NCBI GenBank assembly: GCA_947044365.1
Contig: OX345637.1
Coordinates: 14,416,916-14,480,915, forward strand
Length of the DNA: 64,000 bases
Direction: 5' to 3'
Source: Petrosia ficiformis
Lineage: Eukaryota > Porifera > Demospongiae > Haplosclerida > Petrosiidae
Positions 22,537 through 35,072 of the stretch are shown here, in pieces; positions within the stretch are counted from its first letter, which is position 1, and the number at the start of each line of letters is the position of its first letter. The translations under genes were made by a program, and so were the position numbers. The notes under the pieces were generated by a model, which was not told where the DNA came from, ran no database searches, and saw nothing but the letters and a program-made list of their open reading frames with translations.

Positions 22537-24650
22537 ATTAATTCTATTTCCACAACTCATTTGTGCTACTAGACCCTGTTTCCCAACCTTGGTACTAGTA
22601 ACAGACTACATAGTTCCACCTACCTGTGTGTGCACATGAATCAAACATAATTAATGTGTACACGTGGAATTTCTTGTTTTCTGTTTAGGAGAACAGTCTT
22701 ATATGTAATACTAACCAATGTTTGTGAGCAATAGTTGGACTATATATTTTATTGTAATTATTTTCTGTCAATTAAAATTTAGAATTGATTATTTTCCAAA
22801 TTATCATACTTATGGTGAAGGGTACATTCATTACATTATTTGTTCATAATTATTTCAGTAATCCTGAGTCATCCTGAGAGTATAAATGTGACTACTAATA
22901 GTGAAGTGGAGTTCAGTTGTGTTGCTATAGCAACTGAGATTATTTTTTTTGTAAACGAAACAAGTGCTTCTGATTTAATTGTTGCAAATAAAGGTTTTCA
23001 TCAACTTCTTGCTGATGAAGTTAATGATACAACATTACGAAGAAATCTAACAGCAACTGCATTAACACAATATAACAATACTGAAATACAATGTGTAGCT
23101 TTGATATTTGTTAGTCTAATGGAAACAAACACCGTAGCGAGTGATGTTGCTATACTGAGAGTACAAGGTTAGTGAATGTACATTTACAATGTATATTCTA
23201 AATGTTTCATATTACAGGTCTATTATCATCAGTTGTTGATATATCACATTATTTTATTGATTCCTCAAGTCTCAATATCTCATGGAATCCACCATTCACT
23301 CTTCCTGGGACACATATCACTGGATATAACATATCAGTTACTAGTATCATGTTCAATATATCTCAGTTTATTACTGATACTTACTATGTGTTAACAGCTC
23401 CTAATAATACTGATCCATGTGATGAGATCAGTATAACGGTATCAGGTTATAATGGAGCAGGGAATGGAGAAATGGCTACTATATCATCACTATACTTTCC
23501 ATCAGGTGATTATTATACACTTATTAAAGGTCATTCATGTTCACCATGATCTCAGAAAAGTGTTCATAACTTTTGTTTGGAATGACTATCAATCTTTTTA
23601 CCTGCATTATTTTCATACAACAGTCCTTCCTCTTCTTTTTTGTGTATGTCAAATTTCAATTCATTGCTTCATTATTGAGTTACAGTATAATCATGTATTA
23701 ACCTTATGACATTAAACTATACATTATATTACATATACAGTTATCATGAATGTGAACAGACTATAGTTGTGTAATGAACTTCATTCTGATTATATATACA
23801 CATTAGTAAATCATGATGAATATCTGATAATAATTATGTATCAATTATATTAATGTGTGAGTATGAATAAGAATGTTAGTAATTACTATTGTTTAGGAAT
23901 TTAATTGTGTTAGTAAAGCATTAAATAATCCGCATTTTAATTATTATAATATAATTATATTTATCATCTTATTAATATTTATTTGTCATTTCCTCACATA
24001 CAGTCCCTTCAGTAAATTCCAGTATACCAGTAACCAACCATTCAACCAGTAGTCACTGGTAATATGGTAGATATGACAATGCTTGTAAATGTAAGTAACA
24101 ATGAGATTATATGTATACTTTGTACATGTATAGTACTATTAGTATGTGTGATAGAATTCACATGACAGTTTATATAGTGTTATTTAGTTATTGATTATAC
24201 TATACATGGTAAATTACCCTGGGTATTTCCCTCCCACCACATTCTTATAGTTAGTGTGTGCATGTAAAGTGAATCATCTAATAAGGATGTTTACAATTAA
24301 CAGTTTATTATAACTACTATAACCAGTATATATTAGTACATGTACTAATTGCCCTGTTGGATCCATAATATGTATTATATAGACATGTATATACCCATAT
24401 CAGACTGCTGTTGTAGGGGTGAGGGTTGGTATAGCAAAACTAAAGGCATTTTTGTGTCAATTAGAATCCTCAGCAGTGTGATCTAGAATATTGAAAATTA
24501 TTAAAAGAATTCAGAGCTTACCTGAAGTTTACTATGTCAGGTTTATTTTCCTTTGGTAAAAATTTCATGTATTTTGTTATAAGTCTCAAAAGTGTTTTTT
24601 TAAAACACAGCCATACCCTGACACATCCTGCCATGTGTGTACTCAGAAAA

Positions 24651-24705
24651 CAAGATATATTGAGAAAAAACATCCCTATGGGATGTTTTTTCTCAATATA
24701 TCTTG
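24651..24705. repeat. Perfect 26-bp-arm hairpin
   Basis: CAAGATATATTGAGAAAAAA continuing to CATCCC (24651-24676), a TAT loop, then the exact inverted copy to 24705. It lies at an inverted junction of repeat copy C. There is no T-run or gene context that would make it a terminator. Confidence 0.9.
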
Positions 24706-25321
24706 GCCGTATGATTTTTTCCCCTCTATAATTATATATATATATATATATATATATAATTATATATTTTGGCTGTATGATTGCTTTATAAATGTATTAA
24801 TTATTTCGATAAACAACCGTTTAAAATGTTTCTTATAATTTATCAAAAATTTTTAAAAAAATATTAACTATAGAAAGTTATGAATGTTTGGGATGTTTTT
24901 TCTCAAAACATCTTGGCTGTATGCATGTATGAAACAGCATGAGGCTTCGAGCCCACCCCGAGTGCTATATATTTCCCGTACAGCATGAGTAAGACAGTGG
25001 TTTAACTGTTTTAGAGAGAGAGATGTCTACCAAGGAGAATTTACTATGAAATGACTGCTTTACAAATGTGGGTGTAGATAAAAGTATACCCATGACTGCT
25101 TTCAGTGCTTTGTGGTGTCCAGCATTCAGTAATCATGGCTGACTTTATCAAGCATGAAAGACAACAGCTTATTATAGTTATTATTTTGATTATCTACTTT
25201 CCTGACCTTTCAAAGGACCTTGTAGAACTTTAGGAATATATTTCAGGCAGAAAAGCTAGCTATTAGTTCCAGTTTCTACGTAAGCTACTTGGCTTTCTTT
25301 CTGCTGGTCTGTAGAGCTCGA

Positions 25322-25771
25322 TAGGGATGGGCGATATATCAAAATAAACGATAATTTATCGATATTTTCAATATCGATATGATATCGATATCGGGAGTCC
25401 ATTCGATAGGCAATTCGATACGATAACCACGCCCATATAACCTTAATAATAGTTAAATAAGTAGTAGTTAATTATTTTAAAATATCAACAGTAGCCACAT
25501 CTGTGCCTGCGGAAAGGCTATTTAGTAAGGCTGGTGAACTGCTTTCCATCAAAAGAAGCAGAATTAACATGTTTAAGCCAAAACATGTCCACATGTTGAA
25601 CAAAAACACTTAACATAGTTACCTAGCTGTTATTTTGTAGATAATTAATTAATTAACTATGAAATGGGTGTGGTTTAATATCATATCGAAAAATATCGAT
25701 TGTCACAAACATTTTGGCAAATATCGATTAATATCGTATCGTTTGGAAATTTCTCATATCGCCCATCCCTA
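25322..25771 (+). mobile_element. hAT element, 450 bp, with transposase C-terminal remnant
   Basis: Ends are TAGGGATGGGCGATAT and ATATCGCCCATCCCTA, with perfect 8-bp duplications GAGCTCGA (25314-25321 and 25772-25779). Inside, an open stretch reads ATSVPAERLFSKAGELLSIK, then RSRINMFKPKHVHMLNKN and stop. This is the hAT C-terminal dimerisation motif (PAERLFS, NMxPxxVxxL). The element is an internal-deletion derivative that kept the 3' end of the transposase gene. Confidence 0.93.
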
Positions 25772-25941
25772 GAGCTCGAGCGCGCGTTCTTTTACGCGCC
25801 ACACCCATTAATTGACCGAGCCCCCGAGAATGACGCAACTTCCTTAACTACGTATACAACGCATACTCACGCAAGTGGACACAAGAAAATATATATAGTT
25901 CGAACCCGTGGGAAAGCAATCATAGGGATGGCCCTATGGGC

Positions 25942-26391
25942 TAGGGATGGGCGATATGAGAAATTTCTAAACGATACGATATTTATCGATATTTGCCAAA
26001 ATGTTTGTGACAATCGATATTTTTCGATATGATATTAAACCACACCCATTTCATAGTTAATTAATTAATTATCTATAAAATAACAGCTAGGTAACTATGT
26101 TAAGTGTTTTTGTTCAACATGTGGACATGTTTTGGCTTAAACATGTTAATTCTGCTTCTTTTGATGGAAAGCAGTTCACCAGCCTTACTAAATAGCCTTT
26201 CCGCAGGCACAGATGTGGCTACTGTTGATATTTTAAAATAATTAACTACTACTTATTTAACTATTATTAAGGTTATATGGGCGTGGTTATCGTATCGAAT
26301 TGCCTATCGAATGGACTCCCGATATCGATATCATATCGATATTGAAAATATCGATAAATTATCGTTTATTTTGATATATCGCCCATCCCTA
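25942..26391 (-). mobile_element. Second copy of the 450-bp hAT element, inverted
   Basis: Same length and ends as the copy at 25322 but in opposite orientation, with its own 8-bp duplication CTATGGGC (25934-25941 and 26392-26399). I noted only about three substitutions between the copies, so transposition was recent. The transposase remnant is read on the minus strand. About 170 bp of host repeat separates the two, creating a large inverted repeat. Confidence 0.93.
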
Positions 26392-27298
26392 CTATGGGCC
26401 ATAAAAATATTTGGAAACTTAACTTGCATTAACAGCATTCAGACATTTTAGCTTACATAAAGATTACTATATCAGGTTTATTTTGTCATTAGTAAAAAAT
26501 AGCAGGCAAAAAACATAGCAGGTAAACACGTGAGTAGGTAAACCTAAAAGATAGACCCTACCACATGTGTATGTTTAAATCCCAATCATACAAAAACAGC
26601 ATTTGCCTAATTTTTTTGCTAGCATACATGTATGCTATGTATTTTATTACTTGTGCATTCTGACAATGAACTGACTATATATAAATTTAATTGTTCTGAT
26701 GTCCAAATTGAACTGTTATTTCAACTACCATAGTCATATATCATTTACATACTATTTTCTTTCTTCAAAGACTTTTAAGTAGTTTGAATGGTACATTTCT
26801 TAGGCTTCTTTTGTATGGTAATGTCATTCTCAAAGGTTGATTGAGTCACATGTCTTAACTTTGTTGAATCAAATTTTCACTGTATTACATGTACTTGTGA
26901 CTTAGCATATCTATGAATCACTGAGTAGGTATGTAATGTTTTGGGATGTGTGATAATGTTTTGACTATACATGTACAGTGTATATTTAAGATTAGATGCA
27001 CTTTTAATCACATGTAAAGTGTTTACTACTGTACATACCATATGGTATACAATGTACTATCATGATGTGTGTTTGTGTGTTTTCTACATACTTCTACAGG
27101 TCAGTAATCTATGTCCTGGTGAATATCCTACTACTGATGATACTATTGTAGAAAATATTAATGATGTGATAGGATCACAAGATAATATACTCACTACTGT
27201 GGATACTATTACTCTTCAATCAAACACGATATATACTATACAAGTGTCTTTTAGTAATATGGTTGGAGAGTTTAATATTACTAGTAGTACTAACTTCA

Positions 27299-27407
27299 GT
27301 AAGTGAAATATCATACACATGCATACATTATACACTGTGTATATCTTTCAAGGCAAGCATATATGATACATATATATATGTATATATAATTATATATATA
27401 TAATTAT

Positions 27408-27438
<31 letters not shown>

Positions 27439-30060
27439 TATATATATAATTTATTACACCCTTGAATTTGGTTTTGGACGAAACTCATCTTGGCTTTCTG
27501 TGCAAATTTCATAAAACATCCTCAACCTTGGAGGGTCTGATAGATCAGTGCTAATTGTTATTCATTCATGACTAGATCTCATAACATGGTTTGACAAATG
27601 TATAAGTATACACTATAACATAATTATTTATATGATATACTGTTGAATATGTATAATGTAATCAATGGGAGTTATGACTAAATGTTTATGTAGGCATCAA
27701 ATAGTGTTTATATAGTGTAGATGTGTACATAATTACAGTTGTAATGATGTATAACTGTATGTAACAATATCTTAATTAGTATAATTTATACAGAATATTT
27801 TTAAGTATATCACATGTTACATCATGTGATATTTATTATAATTATGTATCTCGATATTTTCAAGTATGTATAAAGTAATGTTGCAAACTTATTTATTGGA
27901 TCCACAGTACTGTAATGATATCATGTATAAATGGATTACATACTACCTGTATTAACATGAACAATGGCTAATGGGAAAAGAACAAAAGGCATGTATGATT
28001 AGTTATTGAATATATTTACACAGGACAGTACTTCTGAAATTAATTTCTTGTGTTATTTTATGCATGAGGTTCTTGTATCTTAATGTTGTAATAATGTTAC
28101 AGAAGTTTCAATTGCTATTTTCCTCAAGGCTGATTTGGTTTTCCTGCTAAGAAAGTTTTTAAAGTCACAGTTCATTTGATCTTGATTTATAGTGACTAGT
28201 ATAAAGTATATGTCATAACAAAGCATATGGTAACAAATATATTAATACAATGTAGCTAGTTATATACATAGCATAGTATTGTATGTACTACCTGTGTTGT
28301 ATTATTAGTACATGTATTGCCATTCTAACATATGTGAAGACAATTTATACATATTACTTGTTCATTCCAGAGTAATTAATATAATTATGTACATGAATTT
28401 GTATTTATTATAGCAAATAATATATGTTGTATATACTCCACAGGTGTTTGAGTATTAGTACATGTATGTAATTACTATGTGATTTACATACTATATGTTT
28501 GAACTGTATTATTTTGGTTACCATTCTTTATTATGGCATGTTCTTTGTATACTAATCAGCATAAATCAAGATCAAAAGAAATACATTACTATATACTTGT
28601 AAACATAATGATTACCTAGCAAAGCAAGAAAGTATTGTTGATCTATATATCTACAAGAATAATAAAAAACGTTTTCAATAAAAATGAAAGATGATGTATG
28701 GATGTCAAAACCCAAAAAGCATGCAAACAAGGTTGGGAAGCTAACATAGGACCCAAAATCACTTCCATATAACCCTACATAAGTACTTACACTGCTATAA
28801 ATAAAACACAATACAAGGAGCTGCTGTATGTATATGTTATTAGTATGTAACGTACGTTATCTAATTATGTGAAGTATAATATCATATTAATGTGTAATAG
28901 TCTCTGGTCATATCCGTAAATACAGTAGCCATATGGGTGGATGGGATGGTTTGGGAATGTGTGTATGGGAATGTTTGCTTAGGAATGTGAATAATGTTAG
29001 TTTGGGTTTCAGTCTTTCAGATTTTCCTTTTAGTTCATAAAGAAATTAGGAACTGGTGAATTGAACATTGAAGTAATATAATGGTATAGAACATACTTAT
29101 ATATAATGTACATGTATACTCAATAGGTGGTTACTACGACAACAAAAACGCAAACCCAAAAAGGGACCAAAAAGTTTGATGAAGAGACGAGACATAATGA
29201 GGAAGAGGGACTAGAAGATGATGATGGATTTTGTAGTTGAATAGAACAGATGTGGGAAGGACTAGCCCAAGAAAACCCATCTTTTCATCCATGTTGACTA
29301 AGTATGAATAGGAACAGCAGGAATACAAGTGGGTGTGGTTATATGCCGGGTCAAATGTCTAATATAATCAATACTTGTATGATATCAATCTTGAGTTCTA
29401 GTTCATTCTATTGATTAAAGCATTGGCCTCAATCGGCTATCATTAAATAAGATTATAAGTTTTATAGTCTTGACAAAATACTGTATACCGTCCTTTCTGA
29501 ATTATACACATCTTCACCTGTCTGTGACTTTTGTCATTTAATCCTTCCCACCATCAACATTTTATAATCGTAAATTTGGAAAAACAAACCATAATTTCTA
29601 GGAAATAGTTGCAATCATTATCAGTAATACACATATGTATGATACAAATGTTCACCTACATTTGTATCACGTTCATAATTAAATTACCCAGTAAGGATAT
29701 TTATTTGAACAGATTACAGGACACCATTTGATGAAAGTGTTGATTTATTTTCAACAGACCTTTGACTTCTATAATCCTGATATCCTTTGCATGTATCCTA
29801 CACATAAAATTACATAGTACTGCGAGTGCATTAGCTGACCTTTGACCTCTACATATTGCAAATGCTCAATATAAAAATTATCATTCATTAATCAGCAATT
29901 AATGATGTTATAACTAACCAACTCATGCCTAACCCTAATATAGCAACAATACTGTAACTAAATTAGTTTACTTTTTTCCTGATGTCTCTATATCATACAT
30001 GTAACATCATGCACTCAAAAACACAGTAAAACCATTGTTATACTTATAATTTAATTAAAT
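27299..30060. other. Intergenic, repeats only
   Basis: A TA microsatellite lies at about 27360-27452. A repeat with inverted ends (GATCTTGATTTATAGTGAC near 28175 mirrored near 28570) occupies about 28150-28590. A half copy of the foldback MITE lies at about 28650-28800. From 28811 to 30060 I see nothing that supports a gene. Confidence 0.5.
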
Positions 30061-30077
30061 CAGAGAGTACGGTAGTA

Positions 30078-30532
30078 CTCTCTATGTAGGGATGGCACGG
30101 AAAAAAAATGGCCGCCCATACATTTCAATTGCAAGTGATGAGCTGAAATCTCTGGTAATATATACAGATAAGTTTTAATACACACATACCTATTCATATC
30201 TAGTGTTTTTATGACTACCAACACCTTCTAGATGGCCAAACAATGTCGCTAAGGTAGAGAACTGGCGGGTGGCCAAACTGGCAAAATCTTCATCATATTT
30301 ATAATAATATTTTTCAGACAAATCATTTTTTTGTTTATTGAACTATCACACTGATTCTAGCACAATTCCAGTTGCATTTATAGTAAAATTCTGGTCTGAA
30401 AGTAGCAAGATGATGTATTTAGATACTATGAAAGAAGACAGTCTCAACGACTACAAAGAATTTATCTCGAATCTGACGCCATTTTAGTTGATTAAGTCAC
30501 GTGGTCTTTAATTGCACATGCGCATTTGTACA
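30078..30532 (+). repeat. Dispersed repeat, also at 50088 and 50899
   Basis: The block starting CTCTCTATGTAGGGATGGCA, containing AAAATGGCCGCCCATACATT and ending near GCACATGCGCATTTGTACAC, reappears with moderate divergence in both halves of the 811-bp tandem duplication. No coding signal is seen. Confidence 0.7.
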
Positions 30533-30934
30533 CTCATAACATGGAAGATGATAAAATTTGTGAGGAAATACATTCTTATACATGTAATAATGAATATAAA
30601 CCTTATTAATATTAAAGCCATTGTATAATAATATTATATACTATGCTACAATGTACATGTATATATAAGCATTGGAATAGTGAATTGTTGACACAGTGAC
30701 TGACACTACTTGTAGGACTGCAGACAGTTCTGTAGCTAAGTGAAATATAGAATAGACATCATCTGTAAGTGCAAGAGAATGATAATCAATTCATAAATAA
30801 TTGATATATAATAAAAGACTGACCTTCATTGATAAACAAACTTTATGATTGAATGATATGATATATAACTTACACCCGTACTTCTACAATGTACAAAAAT
30901 ATTCACATCATTAAGAAAAAAAAAGCAATGAAAA

Positions 30935-31243
30935 CAAGAATAATAAAAAACATTTCCAATAAAAATGAAAGAAGATGTAGGGATGTCAAAACCCAAAAAG
31001 AATGCGAACAAGGTTAGGTGGGGCCCAAATTTAAACAAACCACTTCCATATAACCCTACATAATTACAGCTCTTCGTATTTTGCTTTATAATGGTTTAAG
31101 TACTTATGTAGGGTTATATGGAAGTGGTTTGTTTAAATTTGGGCCCCACCTAACCTTGTTTGCATCCTTTTTGGGTTTTGACATCCCTACATCTTCTTTC
31201 ATTTTTATTGGAAATGTTTTTTATTATTCTTGTACTAATTATG
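30935..31243. mobile_element. Foldback MITE, near-complete palindrome
   Basis: The left arm (AGAATAATAAAAAACATTTC, GATGTAGGGATGTCAAAACC, CCACTTCCATATAACCCTAC) is mirrored by the right arm through to TTTTTTATTATTCTTG. An asymmetric centre contains CAGCTCTTCGTATTTTGC. Related copies or halves lie at 16735, 28650, 40275, 46090, 48770, 50535, 51346 and 57545. The open frames on both strands are palindrome by-products. Confidence 0.85.
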
Positions 31244-31810
31244 AGTGAGTAAGTGATGTCAGCTACATGTATGTTTTGAACCATATGCTATTTAAACCCT
31301 AAACTACAACTAAATTAATTACATGTCTGCTGTAAGTAATATGACTATAATTGACTAACCAAACCCAAACATTCCTCAGAAAAATGAAAGGTTATTCCTA
31401 TCTATATCCCCCTCTTCTCACCTCCACTCTCACCCTACACACCCATCCATTTACCCTCTTGTGATTAATAAAGTTTCTTTTTTAGATGAAAAATATCTTT
31501 TACTTCATCCAGATTGAACTCAGAGTGGTGTTTAACTTGTCAAACGAGTATGACAAGGCAATGGGCTGTTTCAGCTTTACAAATCAGCCCTGAGGATGCC
31601 ATGTTATGGAATAAAGTTAGGAGCTACATTAGCTAATAGTAATAGAAGTGATGAGGTGAGTAGAGTCACCGCATTCATTATACGTACTAATTATTTGTGT
31701 ACTATGCTAATATTAATGTTATCATTAGTGAATTGCACTAATACTTCCTTTCATGTGACTTTGTTCCCATTGTAGCTATATTAGGATTAAAACTATTAGT
31801 TCTGTAGTTC

Positions 31811-31886
31811 ATGCTACCTTGGTAGCTCAGTTGGTAAGAACATCTGTCCGGAGTGCAGAGTAGCATGGGTTCAAATCCCACCTGAG
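31811..31886 (+). ncRNA. tRNA-like sequence (pseudo-tRNA or SINE head)
   Basis: TGGTAGCTCAGTTGGTAAGA matches an A box and D arm, and GGGTTCAAATCCCACC matches a B box and T arm. The stem TCTGT/GCAGA encloses loop CCGGAGT, giving anticodon GGA. That would be Ser, but the long variable arm required for tRNA-Ser is absent and the acceptor stem pairs poorly. A tRNA-derived SINE head or decayed tRNA copy is more likely than a working tRNA. Confidence 0.6.
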
Positions 31887-32790
31887 GCAAATCCTTTCCT
31901 TTTTTTCATTGCCTCAGATGTCTGTTTTTCTTTCTGTAGTTTATTTTTTAAATTGATTGTACAATCATGCATTTAGAAAGTATCTGTTGTGTAATGTGTA
32001 TAGCTAAAGCCCTTATTGAACCGTTATTTGTACATAAACCACACATTCATGCATAACCTAAATATATATCTATGAATACACATACACATTTGAACCATTT
32101 ATGAATCTGAATAAGCAATAAATGAATTATAATTAGGTGGTGTAAGGAGGTTTATGTGATATATTCCAAGTGCTGAGGGGTATGTTTTCATAAGTCTCAG
32201 TGGTGTATGGCTGTAGGTACTGTAATATATATAGTAGTGATTCTCGAGTACCAACGAAAGTGGAACAAAAGTTTGACAAAAATCTGACAAATATCAGTTC
32301 TCATTCGCTTCATGACTTCAAAATTAGATTTACATTATAATGTATACATGTAGTTTAATATTTTATTTCTTGTATTTTCAGGCTATACATGCATATTGAT
32401 GTGTACTAACTGGAGTATACTCCTGGTTTTACTCGTTGTCAGTATAATCTTGGAATAAACGTACATGTAGGAGCTCACAGGTACTAATTGAACAAGAAAT
32501 TTTAATTTGTATACTTACCTTTTCCTAGTGTGTCAATAGTGATTTGCTTAAATTACAGTTAAATGTCCACATTTTTTGGACAAACTACATGTACAAAATT
32601 GTTTCCTCTACTCTACTTTGTTAACATGGTATGTACATATGTGGGAGAGTAAAATACCATAATAATCAGGAATGTAAACATAACAACACGTACAAAGTTT
32701 TGTTTTTGTACATCCTACAGGCATATCAATAAATAAATGTACAGTACTTATATTCCAAATAGACTTGGATTTATTTATACTGACATAATT
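31887..32790. other. No gene seen
   Basis: AT-rich DNA. A block at about 32555-32765 (TGTTAACATGGTATGTACAT, GGAATGTAAACATA) is repeated with divergence at about 34022-34172. No exon was supported. Confidence 0.45.
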
Positions 32791-33027
32791 GTGACTGGAT
32801 GCAAAAATCAGTCATTTGTCAAACTCTTTTATTTAAAAGCCCATTATTCATTGATTTTGTACAAGTAGCCAACAAAAGATAGTATCAACGAAGAGCAGCT
32901 ATTGCTTTACCTAAATTCCAAAATTAGCTAGTTTACCATTGAAAATGTCCGAGTAACAAGCATTTAAATATAATCGTTTGACAAAATTTCTATTTGACAA
33001 ATGACTCATTTTTGCATCCACTGTCAC
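32791..33027. mobile_element. MITE with about 33-bp inverted ends
   Basis: GTGACTGGATGCAAAAATCA with GTCATTTGTCAAA is mirrored by TTTGACAAATGACTC and TTTTTGCATCCACTGTCAC. There is no coding capacity and the target duplication is unclear. Confidence 0.75.
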
Positions 33028-33380
33028 TACAGTACACTTTTGTATTATATAGTGTATACATGTATTTTGTAAGTGTGTGATTATTTAGTAAATTTGTTTT
33101 GTTCATATATGGCTATATGTACATGTGCATGTTATATACGCAAGTACATATACTATTTATAGTCCAATCTTAGAATATCAGGGTATAAAATGAATATAGA
33201 CCATTACATGTTATGCAATGGTCTGTAGAGAGTTCTTAAAGACCATTGCATGATCATAATTATATACGTGTGATATTAAAATTATGTAATGAGGTAATTT
33301 TGTATAAAAGAAATAGTATATAGAATATATAAATTATGGTAATATAGTGATTACTCATTCCTTTCGGACAGTAAAAACCC

Positions 33381-33808
33381 GGTTGTTACTTCATATAAGG
33401 ATAGCATTGTAAAGTCTGTCCAACCTGAGAAGATCCTCAGAAAATTCAAATTAACTTTCGTTTATTTAGACCAATCTTGACATTTTTGGTATCACTGAGT
33501 TCCTCCCACAGGTGCGCATCTCGTGGAATTTGAATTATTTCAATAACTGTTATAATTCTGGAGACACTGATCTACTGTACACACTCCTCTCACTACTTCC
33601 GTGGATCAACTCAGCTTGGATGGACTTTAGTTATATCACACATTCAAAATACTGTAATACTTATACAAACCACAGAATACAATAATTTAATGCTAGTGAG
33701 AACAAATACATCAACATGTAACTCCTATACACCTAACATAATTCTTATACCATATGAGACTATGTAAATATAACATTATTTCATGACTTCTCGTATGAAG
33801 TAACAACC
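33381..33808. mobile_element. Mutator-type MITE, 9-bp duplication
   Basis: Ends GGTTGTTACTTCATA and TATGAAGTAACAACC are exact inverted copies. Flanks are a perfect 9-bp duplication TAAAAACCC (33372-33380 and 33809-33817). A 9-bp duplication is the Mutator/MULE hallmark. No transposase is inside this 428-bp element. Confidence 0.85.
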
Positions 33809-33817
33809 TAAAAACCC

Positions 33818-35072
33818 AATGCAAATGAGAATCTGTTTAAAATTGATATCAATAAAGTAATATTTGAAAACATCATAGGCATCTTTCCACGTGGATTACT
33901 GCAGTTAAGTATTGGGTGTTTATTTACTGTATACAAGTAGTCGATCATTTTAACTGTAATTTTAAGTGTGTGCAAGTATGCCACAGACCATTTGAACAGC
34001 CAAGTGATGTTTAGTAGTATATGTTAGACTACTATGTTAACATGGTATATACATTTGAGGGAGATTAAAATAACCATCTTATTTAGGAATGTAAACATAC
34101 ACATATGTAACATGTACTCGACATCCTATAGGCACATAAATAACTAAATGTATAGTACTTATACTCCAAACCACCCAAATAATAGTTAGGAATTTAAAAG
34201 TTTGTCTACATTTATTTATCAAATTACAAGAGGCAATAAATCTTTAGATATAGATAGTGACATAGTCACTACCATTATGGAATCACTGCAATTAAGTTAA
34301 TTCAATATTCATCCCCTAACAATATATGCTATTCTCTATTTTCTCAATGACAGTGCCCATCAGTTGACTTCAGTATATAAATGTATACCTGTAAGTGTTT
34401 ACAATTACTAGCAAAACTAACTGTTTTATTACATTTTGTGTGAGTCTTTGCTATTTTACTTATTTTTCACAACATAGAGCAGCTGTCAAACACTTCCTAA
34501 TGTCTGAGAGAATATGGTCTACGTTGAGACTTACCATTTTGTATTTGGGGAAATGTATTGAGATTAGTTGATTCTAAAAGCTTAGACATGTTAATAAAAG
34601 AATTTAATGTTTAGTAGTAACAATCTATTTAAATATAATGCTAATTTATCATTTATTATTATAATAATTATTAGACTGTTTGTAATTTTACTAATTTATT
34701 ATTGAATTAAGAATAAACAAAATCAAATTTGACTTCAAGCTTGCCGTAATTGTGACAATTTGAATATTGGACAAACCCATCAGCATCTTACGAACCAGAA
34801 CTTGGTAGCCAGCCAGACCCTAGTTAGTGGATTTACACTAACACAGTTCCACTTAACTCACTTCTGAAATATGACTGCTTTATTATTAGTTGTTACATCC
34901 AAATAAACTATAATTATAATAAGTTGCATGACAATCAGATACAAAACAAAATACATTAATTAACTTAACAGACAATCAAAAATAAGTACATTATAATATA
35001 AATGCAACAGTGAAGTACTTTGCATTGGTTGTATGTCTCTTGTTATGAATATTTTGAGACTGTTTTCTATGT
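33818..35072. other. No gene seen
   Basis: AT-rich, with the second copy of the 32555 block at 34022-34172. No exon or RNA gene was supported. Confidence 0.45.

Larger units (their letters stand above)
24534..26470 (+). repeat. Dispersed repeat, copy C, with two hAT insertions
   Basis: The same landmarks as copies A and B occur here, including the uninterrupted stretch CAGCTTATTATAGTTATTAT (near 25165), which is the empty site for the SINE in copy A. Two 450-bp hAT elements interrupt it at 25322 and 25942. It fills the intron between exons C and D of R3. Confidence 0.7.
21850..27298 (+). pseudogene. Receptor R3, frameshifted in exon C, no TM found
   Basis: The putative signal exon ends at the donor near 21925 with LIAVLLLIVHVKTQDP. 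An acceptor-like TTTATTACAG precedes it and no in-frame ATG is visible, so the true start is unknown. The Ig exon is 22859-23167, the FN3 exon 23218-23505, exon C 24004-24090 and exon D 27100-27298. Ig and FN3 are nearly identical to R2 and open. Exon C carries a 4-nt AACC duplication (GTAACCAACCATTC), partly offset by a 3-nt loss, which shifts the frame and brings a stop after ...NHSTSSHW. Exon D is itself open, with correct phase. No exon E, TM or tail copy was found on the plus strand downstream. The predicted product would be a short secreted Ig-FN3 protein, if made. Confidence 0.78.

Noticed and set aside
24660..24705. Rho-independent-type terminator
   Set aside because: The hairpin lies in a dispersed repeat within a eukaryotic intron and has no terminator context.
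31811..31886. Functional tRNA-Ser(GGA)
   Set aside because: The variable region is short and the acceptor stem pairs poorly. A real tRNA-Ser needs a long variable arm.
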